Under the pieces are notes generated by a model that searched no databases, was not told where the DNA came from, and saw only the letters and a program-made list of their open reading frames with translations. From assembly GCA_037447655.1 (NCBI GenBank), contig JBBHKE010000750.1, forward strand, positions 10,001-29,941: a stretch of DNA of 19,941 bases. Direction: 5' to 3'. Positions 1-9,003 of this stretch are shown here, piece by piece (positions within the stretch are counted from its first letter, which is position 1; the number at the start of each line of letters is the position of its first letter). Source of the stretch: Zygnema cylindricum (Eukaryota; Streptophyta; Zygnematophyceae; Zygnematales; Zygnemataceae). The position numbers and the translations under genes are program-made.

Positions 1-2073
1 TTTCTGGCTTCACTTCATTCCCATTTTTTTCCACTATAGGTGAAAATTGCGACCAGAATTCAAGCTAACAACCCTAAAATTAAACCCAGGAGGATATGTG
101 GACCTTCGAAACCCTAAACTGCGTTCTGTGTGCGTCACGCAACGTGACGTGACGGTGCCAAATCTTGCCCATGTTTCCAGGTGACGCCCGTCACGCCTCT
201 CACTTCACATGTTTTTTGTTGTCAGCGTGACAGCAGACATAAAACGACAAATCTATCGCGGGGACCGCGGGGGCAAGTGAAAGAAGTGCATCGCGACGAA
301 ACTTGCCGACGAAGAACTGGAGGATTTTCAAATAGTCGCTTACGACAAAAAAGGGTACAGAGAGACGAAAAATGTCAAAAATGACGTCATCTAGCAGAAG
401 AATCGTAATCGACTGGGTCACCTTTGTCCATGACGGTTATTAATTTTAGCATATTCTGATCTTAATGGGATAGTGAGGACAGCCTTTTTGTCTTTTTCTG
501 GAATCGCAGTACGGAACATGGTCGCAGGTGATCGTCACGCGTCGTCCAGGTCTTCGGGAATATCATTGCAAGAGTGTTCCGTACACACTTCGTTTTTTGA
601 ACCGGCGGCGACCGTACACATGGAACTGACGAAGCTACGATGATTCCGTGACGACGCCGCAAAAATAATCGATTCGGTTACTAGATGGTCTTTTAATGTG
701 TCAGACATAAATTGCGCCTCTGTTATTTCTGTTTATTTTCTGCTTTTCATTATATTTACGTCATCCTTTTTCTTCGACGCGTCAATACGCATTCCGCCGA
801 CCATCAGTTACGCACAAAACGACAAACATTTAGTTTGTAGTACAGTTATCGCCTCGGTAGAAGTTTGAAAGTTGGGAAACGGAAGTGAGACACGTGTCAT
901 GGCTTTGAAATTACAAAACATAACTCAATGTCGTTTGCTAAAAAAATATTTTTTTTCGGGCAGCAACAGCACAAAAAGTCGTCAATATTCTATTAATTTA
1001 CCGGACAAGAGGAAAAAAAAACTAAGAAAAAATATTGTGCTTTCGGTTAGCTTTTGTTTGTATTTATTCGCTGTACGTACGCCATAATCGCAGAGAGTGC
1101 TGAACAGTAAAAATATGTACGGAGCAATTGCAGGGACTTTGCTGGAAAGTCAAATATTGTCGCTTTCTGCCCTGTTGGCATGCTTTGAGTGGCCAACGAC
1201 ATTGCCCTAGCTCAAGGGAACCTTAAATGAAACTAACCAATGAAGACAAAAAACAAGTGGCCATTCCTGGATGGGTGTACTTTTACCGTGCGTCACAACC
1301 GCTTCAGAATCTGGCATCACGACAAGACATCATTACATACTAAAAGTCAAAACAGCAAAATTTTATCAGCAAGTACTTGGCATCAAGATTCTGTACTCCG
1401 CCAACGGACATTCTGGAAAAAGATTTGCAATTTGCCCAGAGAGTAAACTTGATTTGCCACGTGCTCTGTACTACGAGCGTACGCGTCGGTTCGAGTTTGG
1501 CGGCCGTACAGTTGCGTTTGTGTCGATGAAACGTAAAACCTAAAATCTAAAAATCGTTCACAAATAAGACAGAGTATTGCTGTCAGCGACGGTTACGTCA
1601 AGAAGTACCACAAAGAACAATATTATTTAATAATTATTCGATACCGTACCTGGAAAGGGGTATGACGGACGAAGTTTCGAACGTGACAAAATGTCCATCG
1701 AACCACCAAGGGACAAACAGGTATAGCGACTGTATTTTTCCGGTATACCGACAAAAAGTCGGTGGACAGCCATATCAGATTTAAATCTGCAGATCCCGTA
1801 CACACGAGCGGACTCCTAGGTTCGGAAATTTGAACGGTCAAAGTCTGTTTTCGTACGGCAGACACACAGCTGTCATCTGACACGACACGAAATTATGAAA
1901 AAATCTGGATACAAGGATTACAGCGGCAGAACGGCAGTTAAGAAAACAGACTTTTGTTCGTACTATGACGTCCTAAACAGAATTGTACCGTACTGTACTG
2001 TAGTTTCTGTCGCGACTCGGTATCGTCAACTTGTTAGGTCGTTTGTACTGCCTTGTACTTTTGTTCAGTTTGT
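1..2073. other. Intergenic DNA without recognisable genes
   Basis: No open frame here exceeds about 90 codons, and none of the translations shows a motif I recognise. The region is AT-rich with scattered CCGTAC/GTACGG hexamers. One small perfect 10-bp inverted repeat, GTACGGAACA at 509-518 and TGTTCCGTAC at 575-584, is visible. I see no tRNA, rRNA or transposon terminus that can be paired. Confidence 0.6.
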
Positions 2074-2303
2074 TACACCGTGTATCGCTATTAGGGTTAA
2101 TAATCTTTTCGCCACTCAAAACATATTTTCTCCGTACACACTTGTTTAATTTTAAGTTTGAGACCGCCAATCGGAAGCTGAGAATCTTACCTTTCAATCG
2201 CAACCGTCAGATCCACAATCGGACATGTGTGTACGGAAAATGAATGTTTTAAGAGACGAAAAAGTTAAAAAAAACATTAGCACTAAGGGCGATTCACGGT
2301 GTA
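2074..2303. mobile_element. TA-flanked MITE, subtype A (copy A1)
   Basis: A 230-bp non-autonomous inverted-repeat element. The left end reads TACACCGTGTATCGC and the reverse complement of the right end reads TACACCGTGAATCGCC. The two halves stay similar for about 70 bp, both carrying a CACTCAAAACA/CTCTTAAAACA stretch and a TCCGTACACAC box, so the whole element can fold back. It starts and ends with TA, consistent with a TA target duplication as in Tc1/mariner-type MITEs. It has no coding capacity. Related copies lie at 3438-3577 (half) and 6247-6468. Confidence 0.75.
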
Positions 2304-2353
2304 CTTTGGCCAAATAACAAATGTCAATTACTCTATTGTAACCTAGAGCTCTA

Positions 2354-3248
2354 AGGGCGTGTTCCCATGTGTTCAAGTAAGGGTTTTTTTCAGTCGTTTT
2401 CACAGAAAATGGGACTTCCAACCAGAAAATATTATGCCGTACAAAAAATGAGCAAAAACACAAGTACATTTTGCGTCATCTTGGAACTTAGAAGGTACGG
2501 CAATTTGGCGTTATTATCATCGCGACCCACTTCCAGCTCATCTTCACACTTGCACAGGAATCAAATCGCGATCTGATTTTAACCAAAATAACGCCCTATC
2601 GACGAATAAAAAGCAGTTATTGCACGCGTGAAACGTCTTCGAAAATTTTTGAACGAGGGAGAGTACACGCTATTTTTTTCCATGCTCGTCACGCACATGT
2701 ACATACAAAAATGACAAGCATGTACGGAAAAAAAATCGTTGGGGTCTCGGACCTCTACTTTCATTCATGGCTCTTTTGCAAAAATTTACAACGCCCTCGT
2801 CTCTCCCTATCTTTTTCATTCGACCGCTCCTCTTTCTCGCATATCTAAATGAAATGCAACAATAATAGTATCAAATGAAAGATATTTTTTTTTCTTTTTT
2901 TTATATATTATGGTCTCATTTTGATGGCGTATCGAATTATAAACGGTAAGAAAAAGAAATCGGGAAGCCATGGCGGAAAGTTTAAGTGTTGATGACGTCA
3001 TAAGGTAGCATGACTTCGCGATGTCACAAAACCCTAAATATCTACAGTGTCACAAAAACTCGACGTCTACAACCGTCGCCATTTTTGTAGACGTCACTAA
3101 TTATAGGAAGTTTCGTAGTCGTCTAACATTTCGTTTCGTACTTTCGTAGGCTGTCTGTAGACGTCTACACTATGAAAAGTACACCGTAAAATCTACGCTA
3201 AAATCCAAAGTAACGTTTCAAAATTTCGGTTACATGGGAACACGCCCT
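2354..3248. mobile_element. 895-bp non-autonomous DNA transposon, 17-bp TIRs
   Basis: The perfect terminal inverted repeat AGGGCGTGTTCCCATGT occupies 2354-2370 and, inverted, 3232-3248. TA lies directly outside both ends (2352-2353 and 3249-3250), the footprint of a TA-duplicating transposase. The interior has no long frame, so the element needs a transposase supplied elsewhere. It contains AT-rich DNA and several GTAGACGTC-type boxes near 3050-3170. A PIF/Harbinger reading (three-base TWA duplication) was considered, but TAA on the left and TTA on the right are not a direct repeat. It is unrelated by ends to the TACACCG family around it. Confidence 0.65.
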
Positions 3249-3437
3249 TAAGCACACAGAGACGCACCCTTAGACATTGGCCGTCGCTGAATGGCATATT
3301 TACCCGGTTGCGTCCTCCTGCGAGACGTTGTACACCGCCGTACAGCTAAGACAGGTATACCTGGCCCGATGGCATCTTCGCGGGCCAATAGGAAATGTGA
3401 CTAACCTGCCTCCGTGGCAGTCTCCGCGGGGTTATCC

Positions 3438-3577
3438 TTGATCCGACGGTAACGATTAAAAGGCGAGAGTCTCAGCTTCCGATTGACGGTCTCAAATTGA
3501 AAATTGGAAATAAGTGTACGGAGAAAATATGTTTTTAGTGGCGTTAAAATAATTAACCTTATAGCGATACACGGTAT
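3438..3577 (-). mobile_element. Half copy of MITE subtype A
   Basis: Read on the minus strand this matches the left 140 bp of copy A1: a degenerate ATACCGTGTATCGC end, then the CCACTAAAAACATATTTTCT stretch, TCCGTACAC box and the AATCGGAAGCTGAGA segment. The opposite terminus is absent, so it is a truncated element rather than a movable one. I place the break near 3438. Confidence 0.6.
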
Positions 3578-3625
3578 AACGAACCGACGAATTAACCGAC
3601 GAGCACGTTTTTTCCCAAACAAAAA

Positions 3626-3947
3626 CTTTAGTAAGAAGCTGACCAACAATAATTAACCACGTGGAAGGCGACCAGAGTAAGATGTCGGTTGTTGTCTCCA
3701 TGTATTTGAAGTTGTCACGTAGCAATATCTCGGTACCGAAAAGAAGTTGGTATTTCCAACATAAAAAATAAATAAATCAAACAAAAGTGCCACGCACAAT
3801 ATTTTAGAATGTTTTTAGGGTTTTTAGGGTTTTTAGGGTTTTTAGGTTTTTTAAGGTTTTTTAAGGTTTTTTAGGTTTTTTATGACCATGTTATATAATG
3901 TAACGAAGCTTTTCACCTTTTTTTTCCTGTGTTCACAGTTCCAAAAG
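3626..3947 (+). repeat. Dispersed repeat E, copy 1
   Basis: About 320 bp that recurs in direct orientation at 9311-9638. Shared blocks include AAGAAGCTGACCAACAATA, CACGTGGAAGGCG, GTCACGTAGCAATATCTCGG, GCCACGCACAATATTTTAGA, a TTTTTAGGG-rich tract and a CCTGTGTTCACA block. The copies differ by scattered substitutions and by the length of the TTTTTAGGG tract. No terminal repeats or coding frame are evident, so class is unknown. It may be part of a larger degenerate transposon. Confidence 0.7.
3811..3881 (+). repeat. Short tandem array of TTTTTAGGG-like units
   Basis: Four nearly perfect 9-bp TTTTTAGGG units are followed by degenerate TTTTTTAAGG/TTTTTTAGG units. It lies inside repeat E and has a counterpart at 9494-9550. 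It resembles plant telomere sequence (TTTAGGG) only superficially because the unit is two T longer. Confidence 0.7.
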
Positions 3948-4027
3948 GGAATTGCTAATCGCAGAGACGATTTCTGCACCGCGCAGGTAGTTGTTGTAAA
4001 TCGTGCATTTGAAGTACACTTTCGTAC

Positions 4028-4225
4028 AAGCTACGTACCTTTAAGTTCATATTTGACGGTCAATCCGTCGAACAACTTTGACTGGCGCAATAATGTAACG
4101 GCTGTTAAAAAACTGTCGCGCTTGCGAACGTCGACAGTCATGAAAAAAAAAATCACACGGCCGGCGCAGGTTTTTTGTAACAAAGCTGAGGCAGTACATA
4201 TAAATAAAATGGTTGCGCTCACGTA
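4028..4225. repeat. Left arm of fold-back (long inverted repeat) element
   Basis: About 198 bp that is matched in inverted orientation by 5242-5443. Both arms contain GCTACGTACCTTTAAGTTCA, the AACAACTTTGACTGGCG block, AACTGTCGCGCTTGCGAAC, CACGGCCGGCGCAGGTTT and ATAAATAAAATGGTTGCGC. If the intervening DNA is removed, the arms meet at a TA and make a hairpin of roughly 200 bp per arm. No target duplication could be assigned at the outer ends. The translated frame here (3882-4226) is only the repeat read through. Confidence 0.8.
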
Positions 4226-4622
4226 GTTACTCACTTCACGTGAGCTCCAGTGTGAAAGCACACACCGACATTTGACTTAGCCGCAAAAACGGAATCTAAT
4301 CGCGAACCGTTACGCTGAACTTGGACACAAATTAAAGGACCACGTACGACATGTATAAACTCGCATGAAACGAAATAAACTTCGTACAAAATATAAAAGC
4401 GCACCCGCGTATAAATATCAATGAAACTAAAATGACGCGTCGTCACGCGCGACCAAATGAAGCCACACTATTTACGAATCAACATTCTTACATTGAAAAC
4501 GTACTTCACATTGATTCCACCACACTATTTACGAATCAACATTCTTACATTGAGTAAGTACTTCACATTGATTCACATTTTCGGTGTGTGCTTTCACAGT
4601 GAAACTCACGTAAGTGAGTAAC
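4226..4622. mobile_element. MITE D, about 45-bp TIRs, between fold-back arms
   Basis: The left end GTTACTCACTTCACGTGAG and the inverted right end GTTACTCACTTACGTGAG continue together through AGTGTGAAAGCACACACCGA. TA dinucleotides flank it (4224-4225 and 4623-4624). It is 397 bp with no gene. Its ends differ from the TACACCG family, so it is a separate family that also uses TA targets. Its right edge directly abuts element C1, the two sharing one TA. Confidence 0.75.
4463..4575 (+). repeat. Two-copy 57-bp direct repeat inside MITE D
   Basis: CCACACTATTTACGAATC begins at 4463 and again at 4520. The units are nearly identical up to the GTACTTCACATTGATTC block that closes each one. It is a simple internal tandem duplication. 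Confidence 0.8.
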
Positions 4623-5241
4623 TACACCGCGAATCGTAATTATAATAAATAACGCTAATTCGGTCGCCCTAAATTTCGACTCTATCACCTTAAATAGAGT
4701 AAATGATTCTCATTTTTTCATTATACTATTTGAGGTAAGGTTTAATGAGCGTAAAAAAATATAATATAGGATCGTTTTAAATTGTGTGGAGTACGGACGA
4801 CGTCCGACCGTCCAGAATTGTACTTTTATAAGTAAAAAGGTATAAATAATGATTTAATAGAATCGCCCTCGCACGTGAAATCGCATTAAACAAAAATCAA
4901 TCACATCAAAAAAAAGTCGATCGCATAATTCTCGTTCGTCGACAACATCGTCGCCAGTGTGAACATTAACTGACATTTAACGTGACATATAGTCCTAACG
5001 TCATAATGACGTCAAAACTATACGAATTGACACATTTTGTACGTCTACGTAATTTAGTGTTCATAATTTCAGCGCGGATAATTATTGCTGACATATCACA
5101 AAATAGAGTACTTAAATAAGTTAGAGTAAACTTCCTTTATGAAAAAGTTATATCACACAAATTAGCGTTCATAACTCTAATTGTTTTTTTTTGTTTTTAT
5201 GCTCTAATATTTTCTTTACTCTAATTACGATTCGCAGAGTA
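4623..5241 (-). mobile_element. TA-flanked MITE, subtype C (copy C1, reversed)
   Basis: The left end TACACCGCGAATCGTAATTA and the inverted right end TACTCTGCGAATCGTAATTA bound 619 bp without a gene. The interior is rich in GAGTAA/TTACTC motifs and matches copies C2 and C3 in reverse, including the blocks around AAATAGAGTAAATGATTCT and GTGTGGAGTACGGACGACG. It sits at the central TA of the fold-back element, next to MITE D. Its middle (about 4870-5060) is longer and more diverged than in C2 and C3. Confidence 0.75.
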
Positions 5242-5443
5242 CCTGCGCGCAACCATTTTATTTATAAGTGGCTGCCTCAGTTTTGTTACAGTAAACCTGC
5301 GCCGGCCGTGTGAATTGATTTTATTTTTCATGACGGTCGATGTTCGCAAGCGCGACAGTTTTTTAACCGCCGTTACAATATTTCGCCAGTCAAAGTTGTT
5401 CAACGGATTGACTATGAAATCTGAACTTAAAGGTACGTAGCAT
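5242..5443. repeat. Right arm of fold-back element
   Basis: Inverted partner of 4028-4225. It ends outwardly at GGTACGTAGCATG, matching CAAGCTACGTACC of the left arm. A short insertion (AATT near 5313) and scattered substitutions distinguish the arms. The minus-strand frame 5221-5466 is the same repeat translated. Confidence 0.8.
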
Positions 5444-5577
5444 GTATGTAAAAGAGGTAGCAACACCCCACACTATGTCACAATGAACAGCGGAAAACAC
5501 CAAGGACCTCCCCGTAGCAACAGCAGGAGCACACAGAACTCGCAGACAGGGTTGGGCTTTATTAATTGAAAAGAGAG

Positions 5578-6051
5578 TACAAGATTGCGCTAGCTGCGTA
5601 AGTCTATTTCAGGAATTATAATTTGGGTCTTTGAAAAAAAAATGTCAGTCGCAAACATGCTTACACTAATATAGGTATTTGTACAAAATATGACAAAACG
5701 TACACAAATCGTACGTTCACATAGTCGAAACGTGGTTGTTGGACGAATATGTGCGAACGTGATATTTGACAACCCGAGTTTATCTCCTCTTTAGAGCGCA
5801 TATTCTCATGCGCCCGCGGTTACTAAAACTCATTAAATATACCTTTTCACTTAAAAAGGTACAATTTTGTACGGTCTGACACCTAGCAGACACCACACTA
5901 TTTAAACGACAACATTATTTTGTTTTGTCAGGTACTTGGAACATAACCCTAAATGGCGTACAGAAAAAAAATAGAATAAGCTACGCTATGGGAGAAAAAA
6001 AAAAGCGGGGCGGAATTAGCATACACTATGCTAATAGCGATTGGCTGTGTA
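5578..6051 (-). mobile_element. TA-flanked MITE, subtype B (copy B2, reversed)
   Basis: Read on the minus strand it starts TACACAGCCAATCGCTATTAG and follows copy B1 (7210-7777) through TTCCAAGTACC, GTGTGGTGT, the TTTTTAAGTGAAAA block, ATATGCGCTCTAAA, CATATTCGTCCAACAACCAC and GCATGTTTGCGAC. The distal end is degenerate (TACAAGATTGCGCTAGCTGC), and about 90 bp present in B1 before that end are missing. It has no gene. The terminal TA at 6050-6051 is shared with the next element. Confidence 0.75.
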
Positions 6052-6246
6052 CACCGCGAATCGTTATTAGCGTAAAAGTCACTAATTTGGGTTCTTAAAA
6101 TTTTGATTTTTTTCCTCAAATAGGATACATGATTTTAGCTTTTCCTTGACGTTAATTAAGGTACCTTACAAAATAGCGTAAAAGAACGAAAGTACAATAA
6201 TATCTAAATAGTGTGGTGTACGGTCGATGTCAGACGGTATGTGCAG
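6050..6246 (+). mobile_element. Left part of a third subtype B element (B3)
   Basis: It begins TACACCGCGAATCGTTATTAG and parallels the first 200 bp of copy B1 up to the GTGTGGTGTACGGTC box and TGTCAGAC. There it is interrupted at a TA by MITE A2. The likely continuation is 6469-6723. Confidence 0.6.
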
Positions 6247-6468
6247 TACACCGCTAATCGTTATTAGCGTTATAATTTTTCTCGCCACTTAAAACAACTT
6301 TTCTCCGTGCACACATGTCGTATTGCCAATCTCAGACCGCCAATAGGAAGTAAAGAATCTTGCCTTCCAATAGCAACCATTAGATTGACAATCCGACAAG
6401 TGTGCACGATAAAAAAGTTGTTTTACGTGGTGAAAAAAATTGTAACACTAATAATGATTAGCGGTGTA
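6247..6468. mobile_element. TA-flanked MITE, subtype A (copy A2), nested
   Basis: A 222-bp element with very long inverted ends: TACACCGCTAATCGTTATTAG on the left, TACACCGCTAATCATTATTAG on the inverted right. Both continue into a CCAC(T/G)TAAAACAACTTTT stretch and a CGTGCACAC box. It is the best preserved A copy and is flanked by TA. Its position inside B3 indicates that it arrived later. Confidence 0.8.
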
Positions 6469-6723
6469 GTTTAGCTAACAGGCCGTCTCAGCATATAACA
6501 ACTTTGTTGGGAGCGCATGGCTTGGTGGAAACTGGACAGCGACTGATAAATGTTCCTTTTCAAGTGAAAATTAGACAAAAAATGAATTAAACCAGACGCG
6601 CACGCATAGGAACGTGCGCTAAAAAAACTTGTTTATTCTGACACGTAAATTAGTCTGACATGTACGGATATTTAAATTTCATGACGGCGTACGATTTATA
6701 ATATTTAGTACGGATACATATAC
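6469..6723 (+). mobile_element. Probable right part of interrupted element B3
   Basis: After MITE A2 the sequence resumes with TTCCTTTTCAAGTGAAAATT, comparable with the TTTTTAAGTGAAAAAGTATA block of B1, and then a GCGCACGC...GTGCGCTAAAAAAA segment comparable with B1's CGCGTGAGAATATGCGCTC. The distal terminus is not recognisable. The assignment is by partial similarity and order only. Confidence 0.35.
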
Positions 6724-7206
6724 TGCATCGCGAATCGTAATTAGAGTAATTAGAGTACAAAAACTAAAAAAAAAATAGAGTAATGAACGCTAATTTATGT
6801 GATAGAGTTGTTTCAACTATGAAGTTTACTCTAATTTATTGAAGTACTCTAATTTGGCACGCTAATATCCTCTACTGTAACTAAGGTATTCGTACAGAAT
6901 TTGGTCTATCGTCACTAGGACGTTTGCACTACGCGGTTTGTTAAAACGCAGTTACATGATAACGGCCTGTATTAAATCATTATTTGTAATTTTTTACTTA
7001 GCAAAGTACAATTTTGCACGGACGGAGGTCGTCTGTACTCCACACTATTTAAAACGAACCTATATTAGAATTAAAAATGCTAATTAAACTTTACCTTAAA
7101 TAGAATAATGAAAAAATTAGAATCGTTTACTCTATTTCATGTGATTGAGTCGAAATTCCGAACGACCGAATTCGAGTAATTTACTCTAATTACGATTCGC
7201 GGTGTA
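6724..7206 (+). mobile_element. TA-flanked MITE, subtype C (copy C2)
   Basis: 483 bp between TGCATCGCGAATCGTAATTA and the inverted TACACCGCGAATCGTAATTA. It shares with C3 (8036-8526) the block GACGTTTGCACTACGCGG and the following AAAACGCAGTTACATG, and the TTTACTCTATTT...GATTGAGTCGAAA segment. GAGTAA/TTACTC motifs recur near both ends. No coding frame is present. Confidence 0.8.
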
Positions 7207-7209
7207 CAG

Positions 7210-7777
7210 TACACCGCCAATCGCTATTAGCGTAATGTAAACTAATTCAGTCCCGTTTTTTTTATTAAAATTCACAAATACCATAACTTCTGTTTTTTTC
7301 TTCCCGCCATTTGAGGTTTTTTTTCCAAGTACCACACAAAATGAAAGTACGTTGTCTTTTAAACAGCGTGGTGTACGGTCAGTGTCAGACCATACAATAT
7401 CGTACCTTTTTAAGTGAAAAAGTATAATTGATGAGTTTTAGACTTTTAGTAATCGCGGACGCGTGAGAATATGCGCTCTAAAAAAGGGATGAAATCGGGC
7501 TGTCAATTATCACGTTTGCACATATTCGTCCAACAACCACGTTTCGACTGCGTGAACGTACGATTTGTGTACGATTTGTCAGATTTTGTAAGTGTACCTA
7601 TATTAGTATAAGCATGTTTGCGACCGACATTTTTTTTTTCAAAGACCCAAATTAGCATTAGTAAACAATTAAAATGTATGTTTTTTTGAAAATTTTCAAA
7701 TTCCTAATTAGCGTAAATCACTGTAATTATTCCTATACGCTAAAGAAACCTGTACGCTAATAGCGATTGGCGGTGTA
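7210..7777 (+). mobile_element. TA-flanked MITE, subtype B (copy B1, most complete)
   Basis: 568 bp bounded by TACACCGCCAATCGCTATTA on the left and the same sequence, inverted, on the right. The first 25 bp of the two ends are identical. Both termini are TA. It is the reference copy for subtype B. Its middle (GTGTGGTGTACGGTC, then AAGTGAAAAAGTATA) resembles the middle of subtype C, so B and C are related subfamilies. There is no transposase. Confidence 0.85.
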
Positions 7778-7940
7778 GTTCAGCGCCCCTAACTTTGAAC
7801 CTAAAATAGGATTGATATATATTCTATTATATCTTTTTCATTACGCTAATGTAGGTACGGTTTAATTGGTGTTAATTGCACTAAGTTGGACAACTAATAA
7901 CACAAATAATTTATCTACACTAATAGCGCTTCACGGTGTA
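7778..7940. mobile_element. MITE fragment related to subtype C
   Basis: It ends at 7940 with an inverted TACACCGTGAAGCGCTATTA terminus. The segment CGCCCCTAACTTTGAACC and the following TTTTTCATTACGCTAATG resemble the start of C1 (CGCCCTAAATTTCGACTC and TTTTTCATTATACTA). The left terminus is missing or interrupted by B1. Confidence 0.45.
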
Positions 7941-8035
7941 GTGTTCAAATAGCATTATTTTGTTAAATGGCAAAATAAACCATATTTTAGTCTACTTTTT
8001 TCAATAAAGCATTAACACTAATAATTCACAAACTC

Positions 8036-8526
8036 TACACCGCGAATCGTCATTAGAGTAAAGAAAAAAATAGAGTAAAAAAAGAGAAAAAAAATTTAGA
8101 GTTACGAACTCTAATTTGTGTGATATAACTTTTTGAAAAAGGAATTTACTCTAATTTATTTAAGAATTCTAATTTGATGCGCTGAATATCTCTACTGTAA
8201 ATTAGGTGTTCATACAAAATCTGACAAAACGTATAGTTTATTGTCACTATGACGTTTGCACTACGCGGTTTGTTAAAACGCAGTTACATGTTAACGGCCT
8301 GCATTAAATCAATATTTGTACTTTTTAACTTAATAAAATACAATTTTGCACTGTCAGACACCGGCCGTACGCCACACCATTTAAAGCGGCATTGTATTAG
8401 AGTTGTTAACGCTCATTCAAAAAGTACCTTAAATAGTATAATGAAAAATTTAGAATCATTTACTCTATTTAACGTGATAGAGTCGAAACTTAGGGCGACC
8501 GAATTAGCTTTATTTACTCTAATTAC
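8036..8526 (+). mobile_element. TA-flanked MITE, subtype C (copy C3)
   Basis: It begins TACACCGCGAATCGTCATTA and tracks C2 closely to TTTACTCTAATTAC at 8526. The expected last 13 bp (GATTCGCGGTGTA) are replaced by TAGTGTTGTGTA, either by decay or because another element inserted here. The forward frame 8249-8653 is chance readthrough. Confidence 0.7.
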
Positions 8527-8655
8527 TAGTGTTGTGTATCTGTTAAAAAGTTATCGCGATAACACCGATACCGATAGTTATCGGTTATCGAACGGTCAGA
8601 GGTCCCGATATATCGGTCCGAGACCTACAAATTCCATATCGGCGATAACTTAAAA
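8527..8655 (+). mobile_element. Possible hAT-like element end with TATCG palindromes
   Basis: TAGTGTTGTG at 8527 resembles the TAGTGTTG/CAGTGTTG start of many hAT transposons. It is followed by clustered CGATA/TATCG motifs, including the perfect palindromes GTTATCGCGATAAC (8550-8563) and CCGATATATCGG (8605-8616). AAGTTATCGC at 8549-8558 is repeated inverted at 8643-8652. Subterminal motif clusters of this kind are typical of hAT ends, but no partner terminus or 8-bp target duplication was found. The other end may be lost in the gap at 8994. Confidence 0.3.
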
Positions 8656-8993
8656 AATATATAGTACGCATTCTATAGTACCTTATTATGTACTGTATTA
8701 GTGTACTATACTATTTTCATTATATAGCGTGGCATGCCACGTATACAAATCTGTTCGGTAACTATTTAACTAAAAATTATCACTGACAACGCAACACATA
8801 AAACGTAGACAAATTTAAAAAACACTTTATAGTTCTAAAATTATACTACCGAAACGTTAAAAATAAAATACATTATAAAATATTTGAATCAAAAAAATTC
8901 GACAAAAAGACGTACAGACGAACACATCTGTCAGACTGCAGCCATTTAGAACCACCATATATTTTAACCTACTATAACCAGGCAACACATTTG
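8656..8993. other. AT-rich spacer before the gap
   Basis: No gene and no assignable repeat. The only local structure is the perfect 14-bp palindrome CGTGGCATGCCACG at 8728-8741. Confidence 0.5.
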
Positions 8994-9003
8994 NNNNNNN
9001 NNN
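8994..9003. other. Assembly gap (10 Ns)
   Basis: Ten consecutive N characters. The round number suggests a placeholder of unknown true length. The sequence immediately to the right is abnormal (see the mirror block). Confidence 0.99.

Noticed and set aside
3811-3881. Interstitial telomere array (TTTAGGG)n
   Set aside because: The unit is TTTTTAGGG or longer, irregular, and part of a dispersed repeat with a second copy at 9494-9550.
3882-4226. 114-codon frame
   Set aside because: It translates the left fold-back arm; the inverted arm gives a matching but altered frame at 5221-5466. No motif is present.
4463-4575. CRISPR-like repeat array
   Set aside because: Only two adjacent 57-bp copies without spacers, inside a MITE, in a eukaryotic context.
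8249-8653. 134-codon frame
   Set aside because: It crosses MITE C3 and the TATCG palindrome cluster; the composition is that of the repeats.
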